This document shows positions 42,194-51,472 of a stretch of DNA of 64,000 nt, piece after piece. A program made the translations under genes and the position numbers. The stretch comes from Furfurilactobacillus milii. GTDB lineage: Bacteria; Bacillota; Bacilli; Lactobacillales; Lactobacillaceae. The stretch lies in the NCBI RefSeq assembly GCF_021654115.1, contig NZ_JAIWJF010000002.1, positions 1-64,000 on the forward strand. The letters are read 5' to 3'. Position 1 is the first letter of the stretch; each line of letters starts with the position of its first letter. Under the pieces are notes generated by a model. It saw nothing but the letters and a program-made list of their open reading frames with translations, did no database searches and was not told the origin of the DNA.

Positions 42194-43222
42194 ATGGCTA
42201 AAACAATGAATGCAATCGGTTTTACTGATCATTTGCCAATTACAGATGAGCACAGCTTACAAGACTTTACAGAAGCGGTTCCTGTTGCCAAGGGTCACGA
42301 TTTATTAGTTCATGTTAGCGCGGTCTCGGTTAATCCAGTAGACATTGGCGTGCGTCGTGGCGGTCGTGGTCATTTGAGTCAGCCCCGTGTGATTGGCTGG
42401 GATGCAGTTGGCGAGGTCGTTGCTGTTGGTGGACAGGTACAGTTGTTTAACGTCGGTGACCGGGTTTATTACGCGGGTTCGTTTAAACGGGCGGGTAGCG
42501 ATAGTGATTACCAGCTCGTGGACGAACGCATTGTTGGTCACGCACCACAGCATTTAAGCGATGTAGAAGCAGCGGCAATGCCACTAACGACGCTGGCCGC
42601 GTGGGAAGCACTGTTTGAACAATTGCCAATTGACCCAGATGACAAAGAAAACAATGCGAAGTACAATTTGTTAATCATCAATGGTGCCGGTGGGGTGGGC
42701 TCCATTGCGACCCAACTCGCACATTGGGCCGGTTTGCACGTGATTGCGACCGCTTCGAGGCCAGAAACAATTGACTGGACGCTAGCTCACGGCGCCGATG
42801 AAACAGTTAACCACCGTGAAGATCTGGTTAAACAAGTACGTAATCTTGGGTATCACTACGTTGACTATATTTTGGAACTGAATAATTTGGACGCTCATTG
42901 GAATGAAATGGCTGAGCTGATTGAACCAAGCGGCTGGATTGCCTCAATTACTGAAAATCATCGACCAGTGGATCTCAAACGTTTGACTCAAAAGCGGGGC
43001 CACTTTGCATGGGAGTGGATGTACACAAAATCATTTTTCCACACTGCAGATATGCAAACGCAACATGATATTTTGGAACGAGCCGCGAAGATGTTTGACG
43101 ATGGGACATTGAAAAGCACGTTGACCAAACAGTTATCACCATTTGATGCAGCAACATTACGTCAGGCTCATACGTTAGTAGAATCAGGTCACATGATGGG
43201 AAAAGTTGTCGTTACCCGGTGA
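42194..43222 (+). CDS. Zinc-binding alcohol dehydrogenase/quinone reductase family protein
   Basis: A 342-aa medium-chain dehydrogenase/reductase. Residues 1-140 are a GroES-like domain and AGGVGSIATQLAHWAG is the Rossmann cofactor loop. The catalytic zinc Cys are not obvious, which fits the zinc-independent YhdH/quinone-reductase branch (TIGR02817-like). GGGAG precedes ATG. It is divergent from hxlR. Confidence 0.86.
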   Translation: MAKTMNAIGFTDHLPITDEHSLQDFTEAVPVAKGHDLLVHVSAVSVNPVDIGVRRGGRGHLSQPRVIGWDAVGEVVAVGGQVQLFNVGDRVYYAGSFKRAGSDSDYQLVDERIVGHAPQHLSDVEAAAMPLTTLAAWEALFEQLPIDPDDKENNAKYNLLIINGAGGVGSIATQLAHWAGLHVIATASRPETIDWTLAHGADETVNHREDLVKQVRNLGYHYVDYILELNNLDAHWNEMAELIEPSGWIASITENHRPVDLKRLTQKRGHFAWEWMYTKSFFHTADMQTQHDILERAAKMFDDGTLKSTLTKQLSPFDAATLRQAHTLVESGHMMGKVVVTR

Positions 43223-43298
43223 TTAGGAGTCGATGATGGCACCGATTTTTGTTGTTTGCGTGTATAATGACGGCAAAAAGTACAATCAGGTGAATGTC

Positions 43299-43583
43299 AT
43301 GAAATTAGATCGTCTTTTCACTCGGATTAAAATGGTGCGGGTGTTAAATATCCTCGGAGGCAGTTTGGGTACTTCCGTAGCGATGCGAATGATTCAAAGA
43401 CGGATTACGCATGATATGCTGTCTTTGCGATTAATGCCGGCTGATTTGAATAAAATGCTGAATTTGCCGCCGTATACGATTACTGCACTGGCGTCCGGAA
43501 ACCCAGATTTCTTTCAGGTCAGGTATAAACAGTTGCAAAGACTGGCCAGAATGTTGGACGAACGGTTGAATGCAGTCCATTAA
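43299..43583 (+). CDS. Small HTH-like protein, unknown
   Basis: A 94-aa basic protein. AGGTGA is 5 nt before ATG 43299, and TATAAT at 43263-43268 suits a promoter, so the longer frame from 43233 is rejected. Its C-terminal half (LNKMLNLPPYTITALASGNP) reads like an XRE-type helix-turn-helix. The protein at 53604 has a comparable C-terminal half. The family is not recognised. Confidence 0.7.
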   Translation: MKLDRLFTRIKMVRVLNILGGSLGTSVAMRMIQRRITHDMLSLRLMPADLNKMLNLPPYTITALASGNPDFFQVRYKQLQRLARMLDERLNAVH

Positions 43584-43705
43584 ATGACGGCGTTTTTTCC
43601 AGTATAGTTGCACCGATAACTGGATGAGGTGTGACTGATAAAAATTGATGAGATATGGTCTACTTATCGTTTGTCGATGTAGCAGCTATGTGGTATATTA
43701 TTGTC

Positions 43706-43765
43706 GAAGCGAAGCATGGAAGCATCCGACCCCTTACTAGGTGTGACTAGTAAGGGGTCTTTTTT
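43706..43765 (+). ncRNA. RNAII-like antitoxin RNA of the Fst-type locus
   Basis: Promoter TTGTCG-17-TATATT (43671-43699) and terminator GACCCCTTACTA...TAGTAAGGGGTC-TTTTTT (43728-43765) define a short transcript. It carries GAAGCATGGAAGCATCC (43711-43727), which matches 15 of 17 nt of the toxin start region at 43897-43913 and so can pair with the toxin mRNA at its SD and start codon. Confidence 0.7.
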
Positions 43766-43813
43766 CGAATAATATGTAATTAGACGGGACACTTTAGGTT
43801 GAATTATGGTCAA

Positions 43814-43903
43814 CTACGGCCGATTGTGGCGATCATCCAACCAGTGGTCAAACATCTTTAAAAGCATGCCCACAATCAGTGGTGCTAAAAATAATTGAAG
43901 CAT
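43814..43903 (-). CDS. Fst/Lpt-family type I toxin peptide
   Basis: A 29-aa peptide: MLQLFLAPLIVGMLLKM, then FDHWLDDRHNRP. A single membrane helix with an acidic-basic tail is the Fst family signature (AP-x-x-VG core). It would insert in the membrane and stop growth unless repressed. SD GGGGG is present. The start region is complementary to the plus-strand RNAII candidate. An extended -10 (TGGTATTCT) lies upstream on the minus strand near 43955. Confidence 0.85.
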   Translation of the reverse strand: MLQLFLAPLIVGMLLKMFDHWLDDRHNRP

Positions 43904-44002
43904 GGTTGCATCCCCCTTTCATCCAGATTCTCGATGAATCGAGTCGACCACGCTTTTAAGAATACCAAAACTAGTTCTTTGTTTCTCTTACATGTTTATG
44001 AG

Positions 44003-44049
44003 AAAAAGCAGGCGATAAATCCCGTTATATTGGGATCTATCGCCTGCTT
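44003..44049 (-). terminator. Terminator of brnQ
   Basis: AAGCAGGCGATAAATCCC pairs with GGGAT(C/-)TATCGCCTGCTT around an 8-nt loop, followed on the minus strand by TTTTTCTC. A similar sequence lies after pepI. Confidence 0.8.
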
Positions 44050-44127
44050 GTTTATTTTGATTTAGGTTAGCAACATTGTTATCAATGTGTAAATCACGTT
44101 TTTAATCAGATGACTGGCCAACAATTT

Positions 44128-45510
44128 TTAGTTGTCTGAAACCGAGGCCGTGGTGTGTTCCCGAGCAAGTTTAACGAAATGCCAAGTCAGGCCGATCACA
44201 GCACCAACTAAAGCGGGGACGACCCAGTCCATACCGTACTTGGCGAATGGCAGGTAGCTCATTTGAAAACTGGTCATGGCTTTACCAAACGCACTTTGGC
44301 TAACGACTGGCGGAAAGGCGGCAATCATGTCGAAAACAGCGGGAACACAAGTGAACAGCACGACGAAAGCGTACACGACTGGATCTCGTTTGAATAGGGG
44401 TGAAGTGATGGATAACAGAATCAGTACCATCGCAAGCGGGTATAAGAACATCAACATTGGCGTGGACCATGAAATGATTAGGTTAAGGCCGATGTTAGCC
44501 GTTAAGAAGGATGCGATAGTGGTGAACCGTAACCAAACGCGGTAGCTGACGCTTGGAAAATGCTTGTGGAAATCTTGGGCAAACGCAGCAACTAAGCCGA
44601 TGGCAGTTGTGAGACAAGTAACCGTGATCAGAACGGCTAAAATAGCTTGTCCGGCGACACCGAGATAGTGGTTGACCAGCTGATCAAACGTAACCCCACC
44701 ATTAGCGGCTAGCTTGAATTGGCCCAATGACATGGCACCAATCACGATTAGTAATAAGTAAATGATGGCTTCGAAACCCATTGAGAAGAAACCAGCACGG
44801 GCCGTAACTAATGCGATGGCGTTAGGATTCCGTTTGCCAAGGGAGCGAATTGCAGTGACGACGGTAACCCCGAAGGCAAGCCCCGCCAAGGCGTCCATCG
44901 TGTTATATCCCTGAAGGAAACCGTTGAAAAAGGCATCATGCTGGTAGGCTGTTGTGACGGCCTGGTGGACAGGATTGCCGAGTGGTTTCAAAAAGGCGAG
45001 GAAGAAGACAAGTGCTAGCAAAATTAGAAAAATTGGGTTTAGCAATTTACCAATGTTGGCGACAATTTTGCTTTGTTCAACGGAAAAGAAATACGCGAGG
45101 CCAAAGAAGACAGCTGAGAAAATGACGAGTCCTAACGTTTGAAAATGGGCAGGCACTAGGGGCGCAACGCCAACTGTATAGGATACAGTCGCTGTCCGGG
45201 GAGTACCAAATAGCGGCCCGATAGTACCGTGAATCAGAACCATAAAGGTGAGTGCAAAGCAAACGCCGAGTGGGCGGCCTACGTCGTAAACACCGCCGGC
45301 CCGGGTGATGCTAATTGCCAGCACAGAGAGTAAGGGAAGCAATACCGCTGTTACCAGAAAGCCTAATGCCGCGCTGAGCCAGTGGGCGCCAGATAATTGA
45401 CCTAGGTGCAACGGAAAGATAAGGTTGCCGGCACCAAAGAAGAGTGCGAACAGCATTGAGCTGACTAACGCATATTCACGTTTGGTTAATTTATGTTCCT
45501 GTAATTCCAT
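44128..45510 (-). CDS. brnQ: Branched-chain amino-acid transporter BrnQ
   Basis: A 460-aa, twelve-helix permease of the LIVCS family (FFGAGNLIFPLHLGQLSG) that imports Leu, Ile and Val with Na+ or H+. ATG 45510 follows AGAGG by 8 nt; the upstream frame from 45537 runs into the T-box leader. A T-box riboswitch directly precedes it, with Ile (ATC) as the candidate specifier codon. Confidence 0.92.
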   Translation of the reverse strand: MELQEHKLTKREYALVSSMLFALFFGAGNLIFPLHLGQLSGAHWLSAALGFLVTAVLLPLLSVLAISITRAGGVYDVGRPLGVCFALTFMVLIHGTIGPLFGTPRTATVSYTVGVAPLVPAHFQTLGLVIFSAVFFGLAYFFSVEQSKIVANIGKLLNPIFLILLALVFFLAFLKPLGNPVHQAVTTAYQHDAFFNGFLQGYNTMDALAGLAFGVTVVTAIRSLGKRNPNAIALVTARAGFFSMGFEAIIYLLLIVIGAMSLGQFKLAANGGVTFDQLVNHYLGVAGQAILAVLITVTCLTTAIGLVAAFAQDFHKHFPSVSYRVWLRFTTIASFLTANIGLNLIISWSTPMLMFLYPLAMVLILLSITSPLFKRDPVVYAFVVLFTCVPAVFDMIAAFPPVVSQSAFGKAMTSFQMSYLPFAKYGMDWVVPALVGAVIGLTWHFVKLAREHTTASVSDN

Positions 45511-45556
45511 ATAATTGCCTCTTTTCATTCGCGTCATCGAGAAACTATTTCTTTGA

Positions 45557-45842
45557 TAAAAAAACGTCCTTAGCCGAATTGCTTCAGCTAAGGACGTTTA
45601 CACGTGTTACCACCTTTGTTCGCAGACCTCTCACGAGAGCCTGCCTCTTCAAGTACGTGGCCTAACGCCAGATACTCTAGCTCTGTAATGGGAGCACCCA
45701 TTGACTACTGTTGTCGTAGTCAACGCTCAAAGATGATGTTCACTTGTGGTTGATCGACGCCCTTTCACCAATCGGCGCTCGCTTAACGATCTTTTCGCAG
45801 GTTACTTTTCTTTTCAACGCGTATTTCATTCATCAAATTTTA
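45557..45842 (-). promoter_or_regulatory. T-box riboswitch controlling brnQ, candidate Ile specifier
   Basis: On the minus strand the conserved T-box reads AAAGGTGGTAACACG (45607-45620), followed by terminator stem AACGTCCTTAGC/GCTAAGGACGTT and TTTTTT. A large stem I precedes it. In the region GTGAACATCATC (45732-45743) ATC occurs twice and is the likely specifier. Promoter TTGACA-17-CATAAT is at 45851-45879. Uncharged tRNA-Ile binding should prevent termination. Confidence 0.85.
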
Positions 45843-45916
45843 ATGTGTTTATTATGATATCTTAGTCGAAAATTGTCAACGATTTTTGAAAAAGTTTTAT
45901 TCGCTGCAAGTTATGT

Positions 45917-46867
45917 TTAGAACAGTTTGATCAATAACACGCCGACGATCATGATTAACAGGCCAATGATTTTAAGGGGAACGATAGGATTTCGTTTGGC
46001 ACCGAACCAGCCGAACTGATCGACAATGAGGCCTCCGATAATCTGACCAAACAATACGATCACAACGGTTAAGCCAGTTCCGATGATAGGTACTAGATAA
46101 ACATTACCAAGTACAAACAACGCACCAATGAACCCGCCAAACCAGATCCACCACGGATTGTGTGAAATGGCACCGACTGGGAACCGCAAGCCGTGATTCT
46201 GAATCAGCACGACGATTAATAAAATGAGGGTGCCAACCAGAAAGCTGACGTAGGCACCTTGAATGGGCGATTTCAATAAGTGCCCCAAGTGACCGTTAAT
46301 CGCAGTTTGTCCCGCGGCAAACGCACCAAACAAGATACCCAACAATTGCCAAAAGCCACGGTGGGGAACGTGATGAGTTTCAGTAGCTTCCGCAGAACCT
46401 TGGAACGTGTTTTTACGTGCCCGTTCCGGTAGGACGACCGCAAAAACGATGCCGACAATCATTAGGATTGCGCCGAAAGCACGCAACCATGTGATTGAGT
46501 GTTGAGTACTGGCAAACCAACCAAAGTTATCAATTAGCAAACCCATTAGGATTTCCCCTAAAATGGGCATTAAGACCGTTTGAATACCACCTAGTTTAGG
46601 AAACAACAAAATGTTCCCAGTGAGGTAAACGACGGCGAGCACACCACCAAGCCAGATCCACCAGGGATGGCTAGTAAAGAAAGTTCCGGGAATTAATAAA
46701 CTGCGTCCAGTCGCAAGCAAAAGTGCAGTTAAAAGGACGGTTCCCATGAAAAATGACATCAATGAGGCAAAGTAGGGCGATTTAAGTGTCCCTTGTAAAC
46801 GTGAATTAATGGCGGTTTCCATCGGCAAAGCGATTCCAATAGCGATGGCAATCGTAATGGCAAGCAT
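45917..46867 (-). CDS. DMT-type membrane protein, YdcZ/DUF606 family
   Basis: A 316-aa membrane protein with ten hydrophobic segments in two similar halves (GGVLAVVYLTGNIL and GGFIGALFVLGNVYL). It belongs to the YdcZ family of drug/metabolite-type transporters with unknown substrates. ATG 46867 is chosen for GGAGGT 5 nt before it; the frame from 46912 lacks an SD. Confidence 0.87.
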   Translation of the reverse strand: MLAITIAIAIGIALPMETAINSRLQGTLKSPYFASLMSFFMGTVLLTALLLATGRSLLIPGTFFTSHPWWIWLGGVLAVVYLTGNILLFPKLGGIQTVLMPILGEILMGLLIDNFGWFASTQHSITWLRAFGAILMIVGIVFAVVLPERARKNTFQGSAEATETHHVPHRGFWQLLGILFGAFAAGQTAINGHLGHLLKSPIQGAYVSFLVGTLILLIVVLIQNHGLRFPVGAISHNPWWIWFGGFIGALFVLGNVYLVPIIGTGLTVVIVLFGQIIGGLIVDQFGWFGAKRNPIVPLKIIGLLIMIVGVLLIKLF

Positions 46868-47111
46868 ATAATACCTCCTACAGCATTTGAATAACTCGCT
46901 TAATGTTACCACTCTGAGCGGGATGTATGGTAAATTAAAAAGTAATGAGAGTATAAGCGTGGTGATAATATTGGTATTTTAATGATGAATAACTTTATTT
47001 CGTGGAAGCGCGTTTGGCAATAGCCATACGTTAATCCTTCGAGGATAGTGTGCATTCAATTAGCCTCACTATCTAAAACAAAACTAAATAGATATAAAAG
47101 TAGGTGGTCGA

Positions 47112-48590
47112 ATGAGTACCATTCAAATTGACCAATTAACGTTCCGTTATCCCGGCGCTGATGCGCCGGTATTTGATAAATTATCGCTCAATCTCGATAC
47201 AACTTGGCGATTAGGTTTGATTGGCCGTAATGGTCGTGGCAAAACGACCTTCATGAATTTATTGCGCGGTCAGTTATCCGGTCACGGCTTGATTAAAAGT
47301 CCGGTGACGTTCAATTATTTTCCCGATGCAACGATTAATCGGTCGCAAACAGTCATGGCAATCATGACATCAACTGGTGCCGAAGAGTGGCAGGCCAGCA
47401 TGGAGTTGGATCGGATTGGGCTAGATGAAAGTTATGAGCAACGTCCGTTTGACACACTCAGTGGTGGCGAACAAACGCGGGTGTTACTGGCTTGTGGATT
47501 TGTTAACGAAAACGACTTTCCGTTAATTGATGAACCGACGAATCATTTGGATATTGAAGGTCGTCAGGTCGTCGGCGCTTATCTGAGACAAAAACAAGGT
47601 TTCATTTGTGTCAGTCATGATGAAAGCTTTTTGAATCTGTTCGTGGACCACGTTATGTCATTAAATCGGAGTTCAGTGGATTTAGTGGCGGGCAATGTCG
47701 AAAACTGGCAGGTTGATAAAGAGCGACGTGACAATGCAGCGGCCGCGCAAAACGAGCATTTGCAACATCGCATCAAGCAATTGTCGAGTCGTGCCAATAT
47801 TCAGCGTGAGTGGGCTGAGAAGCGTGAACGTGAGTCAAATGACGCTTCCAGTCGGCGGATGGCTAAGAAGTTAATGTCCCGCGCGAAGGTGTTTGAACAC
47901 CGAACAGATACCGCGATTGAACAACGGAAAGGTTTAATGAACGATGTCGATCAGGTGGATAGATTGCGAACCAATGTTCAGCAAACTTCAGGCGGACAGT
48001 TGTTGTTCAGTTTGCGAGACTTCAGCGTTAAACGGCAAAATGAGCCGCTATTTCAGCCCGTTTCGTTGGATTTTCACAGAGGCGACCGCTTAGCAATCAT
48101 TGGTTCTAACGGTGTGGGTAAAACGAGTTTTTTGAACTTGCTTTGCGGGCAAGAAAAGTTGAATTACGAAGGTTATTTGATGAATGATTTGCCCCAAGAC
48201 ATCGGTTACCTGTCACAGCAGTTTACGGATTTTATCACGGACGGTTCGTTTGAACGATGGCGTGATCATCACGATGAAACGACCGTTTGGAATTTAATGC
48301 ATCAGTTAGGCGTTTCACGCCCAAGGTTAAAGGCGCCGACCAGCGAATGGAGCATGGGCGAAATGAAGAAAGCCGCGTTGGCTGTGAGCTTGAGTGAGCC
48401 ACACGAAATATTGATTTGGGATGAGCCGACCAACTATTTGGATATTGATGCTCGCGAACAGTTGCAAACCTTGATTCAGCAGGTACGACCCACGATGGTT
48501 TTGATTGATCACGATCGTCATTTCATTGAAGAAACGTGTACACAGCAAATGACGCTGAACAGATTTAAAAACGTTCCTCATTTTCATTAG
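47112..48590 (+). CDS. Lsa-like ABC-F antibiotic-protection ATPase
   Basis: A 492-aa ABC-F protein, two ABC modules, no membrane segment. GRNGRGKTTF, LSGGEQTRV and IDEPTNHLD, then GSNGVGKTSF and WDEPTNYLD. The short first signature domain and the linker (RDNAAAAQNEHLQHRI) fit the Lsa/Vga group that protects ribosomes against lincosamides, streptogramin A and pleuromutilins. A short ORF and hairpin lie in its 5' region. Resistance is inferred only from family. Confidence 0.82.
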   Translation: MSTIQIDQLTFRYPGADAPVFDKLSLNLDTTWRLGLIGRNGRGKTTFMNLLRGQLSGHGLIKSPVTFNYFPDATINRSQTVMAIMTSTGAEEWQASMELDRIGLDESYEQRPFDTLSGGEQTRVLLACGFVNENDFPLIDEPTNHLDIEGRQVVGAYLRQKQGFICVSHDESFLNLFVDHVMSLNRSSVDLVAGNVENWQVDKERRDNAAAAQNEHLQHRIKQLSSRANIQREWAEKRERESNDASSRRMAKKLMSRAKVFEHRTDTAIEQRKGLMNDVDQVDRLRTNVQQTSGGQLLFSLRDFSVKRQNEPLFQPVSLDFHRGDRLAIIGSNGVGKTSFLNLLCGQEKLNYEGYLMNDLPQDIGYLSQQFTDFITDGSFERWRDHHDETTVWNLMHQLGVSRPRLKAPTSEWSMGEMKKAALAVSLSEPHEILIWDEPTNYLDIDAREQLQTLIQQVRPTMVLIDHDRHFIEETCTQQMTLNRFKNVPHFH

Positions 48591-48644
48591 TGCTATTCCT
48601 TGGCATTCAACCAGCAGTGCTAACACATGTGTGGTATATTCCGT

Positions 48645-48815
48645 TGCGGCACCCAACAACGCCGTTCCGTGGGGAACGTTTCAGCCCGCTGAAAACCGCG
48701 GTCTTCAACATCGACTTTGAGCCATAAAGGTCTCAAAGCTCGTCCCACACAACTAAATGGCGAAAACCATGCCATTAAGTTGTGTTGACACGGAACTCTG
48801 TTGCTGGTCGCCTTC
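48645..48815 (-). repeat. Structured intergenic element, copy B1
   Basis: Minus-strand core GAAGACCGCGGTTTTCAGCG, then CTGAAACGTTCCCCACGGAACGGCG. The hairpin stem is CCGC/GCGG here where other copies have CTCC/GGAG. The terminal arms contain CAAC...GTTCCGTG and CACGGAAC...GTTG. A long internal helix pairs CACAACTTAATGGC with GCCATTTAGTTGTG. It lies downstream of the Lsa-like gene, pointing the other way. Confidence 0.7.
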
Positions 48816-48889
48816 ACTCAACTGCCACCTTGTTGATTAGTGTAATCGGTTAGATTGTTAAACTGAGTGTTCAATATTTAAAACTAATG

Positions 48890-49085
48890 TGAGCCGGAGG
48901 GCGTCAAAATTGAATGCAAGCCGTGAAGGTGGTGTTAATTGGGCGTTTTTAAGCCCAATTTACAGCACGGGACGGTCGTGAAGACGTGGTTTTCGGCTTC
49001 ACGGCGAAGTGAACGACTCCGAACTTTAGGAGGCGTGAACTGGTCCCACGGCGGAATTCAATTTGGACAACCGCAAGCGTGAGTC
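48890..49085 (+). repeat. Structured intergenic element, copy B2
   Basis: Plus-strand core (49008-49053) GACTCCGAACTTTAGGAGG, then GTGAACTGGTCCCACGGCGG. The terminal arms pair AAATTGAAT with ATTCAATTT. An internal helix pairs TTAATTGGGC with GCCCAATTTA. It stands head-to-head with copy B1 in a 592-bp region without genes. Confidence 0.75.
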
Positions 49086-49108
49086 AATGGCTACGGTCTA
49101 TCATCTAG

Positions 49109-49163
49109 ACAAGCAAACAGGCGACAAGTCCCTGATATGGGGGATTTGCCGCCTGCTTATTTG
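49109..49163 (-). terminator. Hairpin after pepI
   Basis: CAAGCAAACAGGCGACAAGTCCC pairs imperfectly with GGGATTTGCCGCCTGCTTATTTG. It resembles the brnQ terminator, both containing CAGGCGA, but the T-run is weak. Confidence 0.6.
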
Positions 49164-49182
49164 TGACTATTGAATTTAAAAA

Positions 49183-50094
49183 TTAGTCGTTAAAGTTGCC
49201 GCTTTCAACATCCTTGATGAACTTGGCCAAGTGATCGAAGTAAACGGGAGCGTTATCGATCATGTGGTGGTGACCACCATCTGGTGTTGTTTCAAGACGA
49301 GCGTGAGGGATCAGCTTTTGCATGGTCCGCGCTGTGTCTAACGGCATAGTTTCGTGCTCACCAAACGTTAATAGCGTTGGGACTTTGATGTCCTTAAGGT
49401 GATCACGGAAATGCCAGTCCTTCAACTTACCGGTAATAACGAATTCGTTGTCGCCTTGGAAGGCGTTATAAACGGGCGTTGCCATCATTGAAATTAAATG
49501 AGCGATTGCCGGTGGCTGTTTGCGGTCAACATAGCCGCGATTTAAGACATCAACATCAGCTTGGTAGCGGTCGTTGTCATAGTCATTTTTAGCTTCACAA
49601 GCCTGCATGAACTTAACTTCTTCTGCAGGTAATGCTTCTTCACGAACCTTGTTAATGTGGGTGACGTATTCATCAATTTCATCAACCATTGATGAAACAA
49701 TAGCGCCTTTCAAGTGGTCGCCGTATTTAGCAGCGTATTCTTGAACTAACAGGCCGCCCCAGCTTTGACCGATAAGGTAGAAATTGTCGATGCCAAGCTT
49801 TTGACGCACTTCTTCAACTTCATCCAAGAAGTATTCATAAGTGAGGTACTTGTCAGCAGTTGCCTTGTCTGAGTAGTCGGGTTGGTCTGAATAAAATGAA
49901 CCTAGTTGATCGTACATGTGAACGGTCACGTTCAAGCCTTGTTTGCCAAGTTCCTCAGCAAAGTTTTCCCAGTATTCGTGTGTGCCACCAGGGCCACCGT
50001 GCAGACATAGTAAGTGAATGTCGCCCGTGCCTTGAGTGTTAGTCCATAAGTGATACCCGTTATCGAGTGTCATGATGGTGGTTCCTTGTTTCAT
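49183..50094 (-). CDS. pepI: Proline iminopeptidase (PepI-type, S33)
   Basis: A 303-aa alpha/beta hydrolase. The oxyanion loop HGGPGG and nucleophile elbow GQSWGG are those of proline iminopeptidases; the Asp in FGEHE and His in DGGHHHM complete the triad. It removes N-terminal Pro from peptides. ATG 50094 is 9 nt from AAGGAGG, which lies inside the longer frame starting at 50112. Confidence 0.88.
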   Translation of the reverse strand: MKQGTTIMTLDNGYHLWTNTQGTGDIHLLCLHGGPGGTHEYWENFAEELGKQGLNVTVHMYDQLGSFYSDQPDYSDKATADKYLTYEYFLDEVEEVRQKLGIDNFYLIGQSWGGLLVQEYAAKYGDHLKGAIVSSMVDEIDEYVTHINKVREEALPAEEVKFMQACEAKNDYDNDRYQADVDVLNRGYVDRKQPPAIAHLISMMATPVYNAFQGDNEFVITGKLKDWHFRDHLKDIKVPTLLTFGEHETMPLDTARTMQKLIPHARLETTPDGGHHHMIDNAPVYFDHLAKFIKDVESGNFND

Positions 50095-50338
50095 GGGGTC
50101 AGCCTCCTTCATGTAATGTCACTAGTTTATCACGTTTCTGATGGTGTTCATCAATTTACTAATAAATGGGCGTGAAATCGGTGAATATTTGTGCAAACAG
50201 GCCTATTTTTGGTTAAACTTAAGGGTAATGCCGATAGTTCCGTGGTTTATGAACATTAAGGCAATAGGCAAGTGTTTAATAAGAGAGTGGACTTGCAAAT
50301 GACTAAGTAAGTGCACAGTTAAGAGAGGATAAACTGAC

Positions 50339-51472
50339 ATGAATATTTGGGCAAACTATATTGCCAGTTGGCAACAAATTTTTAATTATCGCGGTAAGAC
50401 ACGCCGACGTGATTTCTGGGCCGCCATTATTGGCATGGCGGTTGTCAGTATCGTAGTTAGTACAATCCTATCAGGTGCAACAGGATTGAGCGACGGAATT
50501 GCGCTTCCGGCCCACTGGTTGGAAAACTTCTTCTTTCTGGCTCAGTTTTTACAATATCTAAGTATGTCGGTTCGTCGGTTACATAGTTTAAGTTTGTCTG
50601 GCCACTATCAGTGGTTGATGCTGGTTCCTGGTGTGCACATGATTGTTTTGCACGCATTACCAGAAGTTGAAAAAGACCCACGCGCGCCATGGTACAACAT
50701 GATGAGCGTCGATAATGGCCCCGCAAGTTTAGAGGTTAACCATCGCGGTCATGTAAGTGGCATTTTGAGTAATGCTTTTGGGTACACATGGCGTAATATG
50801 TTTAATTTTCACGACACAGTGTCACGAGGCAACTATCTATGGGCGAGAGTGACATGGAGCATTTTTAGTTTGATTGCGGGCGCCTTGCTTTCGCTGACCA
50901 TCTTTTTAATTGTCGTCGTGCGCATCTTTGTTTCATTACTCGTAAACCGTGGGAATACGCTGCAATTAAATCCAAGCATGCAATCACCGACGTTTGATCC
51001 AAGCGTGCTGAACGGATTGGGTCTTTTCGTTATTCCAGTTGGTTTAGTAGTCGGTTTCTTGATTGTATTTCCAATCGTTTCACTAACGGCACGACGCTTA
51101 CACGATCAAGAATTAAGTGCTTGGTGGGTGTTTTTATACTTGGCAGGCTCTGTTGGTAGTTTGATTTTGCTTTTGTTGTCACTACTGCCGGCTAAGGATG
51201 GTCAAACGAAATATCCAGTCGCAGATGGGCGCCCAGCAGTGAATACTGCTAGTACCGATAATGGTGCTGAAAGTGACCAAACGGCTAGCGGCTCGGTGGC
51301 TCCTTCACAGGCATCAGTAGAGGTATTTTATCCACAGTCCGCCACAAGTGCGGCGCAAGTTGAAGTTTTCTATCCACAACCATCGACCGTTGCTTCTAGT
51401 GAGTCCATAGCGACAAGTGATACTAGTGTGCAATCAAACGCGGCTTCTGAGGATCGTGATGATCATGTCTAA
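50339..51472 (+). CDS. Tandem DUF805 membrane protein
   Basis: A 377-aa protein with two DUF805 units: IFNYRGKTRRRDFWAA with RRLHSLSLSGHYQWL (residues 14-100), and MFNFHDTVSRGNYLW with ARRLHDQELSAWWVF (about 155-260). Each unit has three to four helices. The C-terminal tail after residue 290 is Ser/Ala-rich and repeats VEVFYPQ twice. The usual family members have one unit, so this is a fusion. It overlaps the next gene. Confidence 0.8.
   Translation: MNIWANYIASWQQIFNYRGKTRRRDFWAAIIGMAVVSIVVSTILSGATGLSDGIALPAHWLENFFFLAQFLQYLSMSVRRLHSLSLSGHYQWLMLVPGVHMIVLHALPEVEKDPRAPWYNMMSVDNGPASLEVNHRGHVSGILSNAFGYTWRNMFNFHDTVSRGNYLWARVTWSIFSLIAGALLSLTIFLIVVVRIFVSLLVNRGNTLQLNPSMQSPTFDPSVLNGLGLFVIPVGLVVGFLIVFPIVSLTARRLHDQELSAWWVFLYLAGSVGSLILLLLSLLPAKDGQTKYPVADGRPAVNTASTDNGAESDQTASGSVAPSQASVEVFYPQSATSAAQVEVFYPQPSTVASSESIATSDTSVQSNAASEDRDDHV

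Noticed and set aside
40193-49085. The repeat elements read as coding ORFs or simple terminators
   Set aside because: No ORF with an SD, multiple internal hairpins and no T-run at the conserved core; the shared core rules out chance hairpins.
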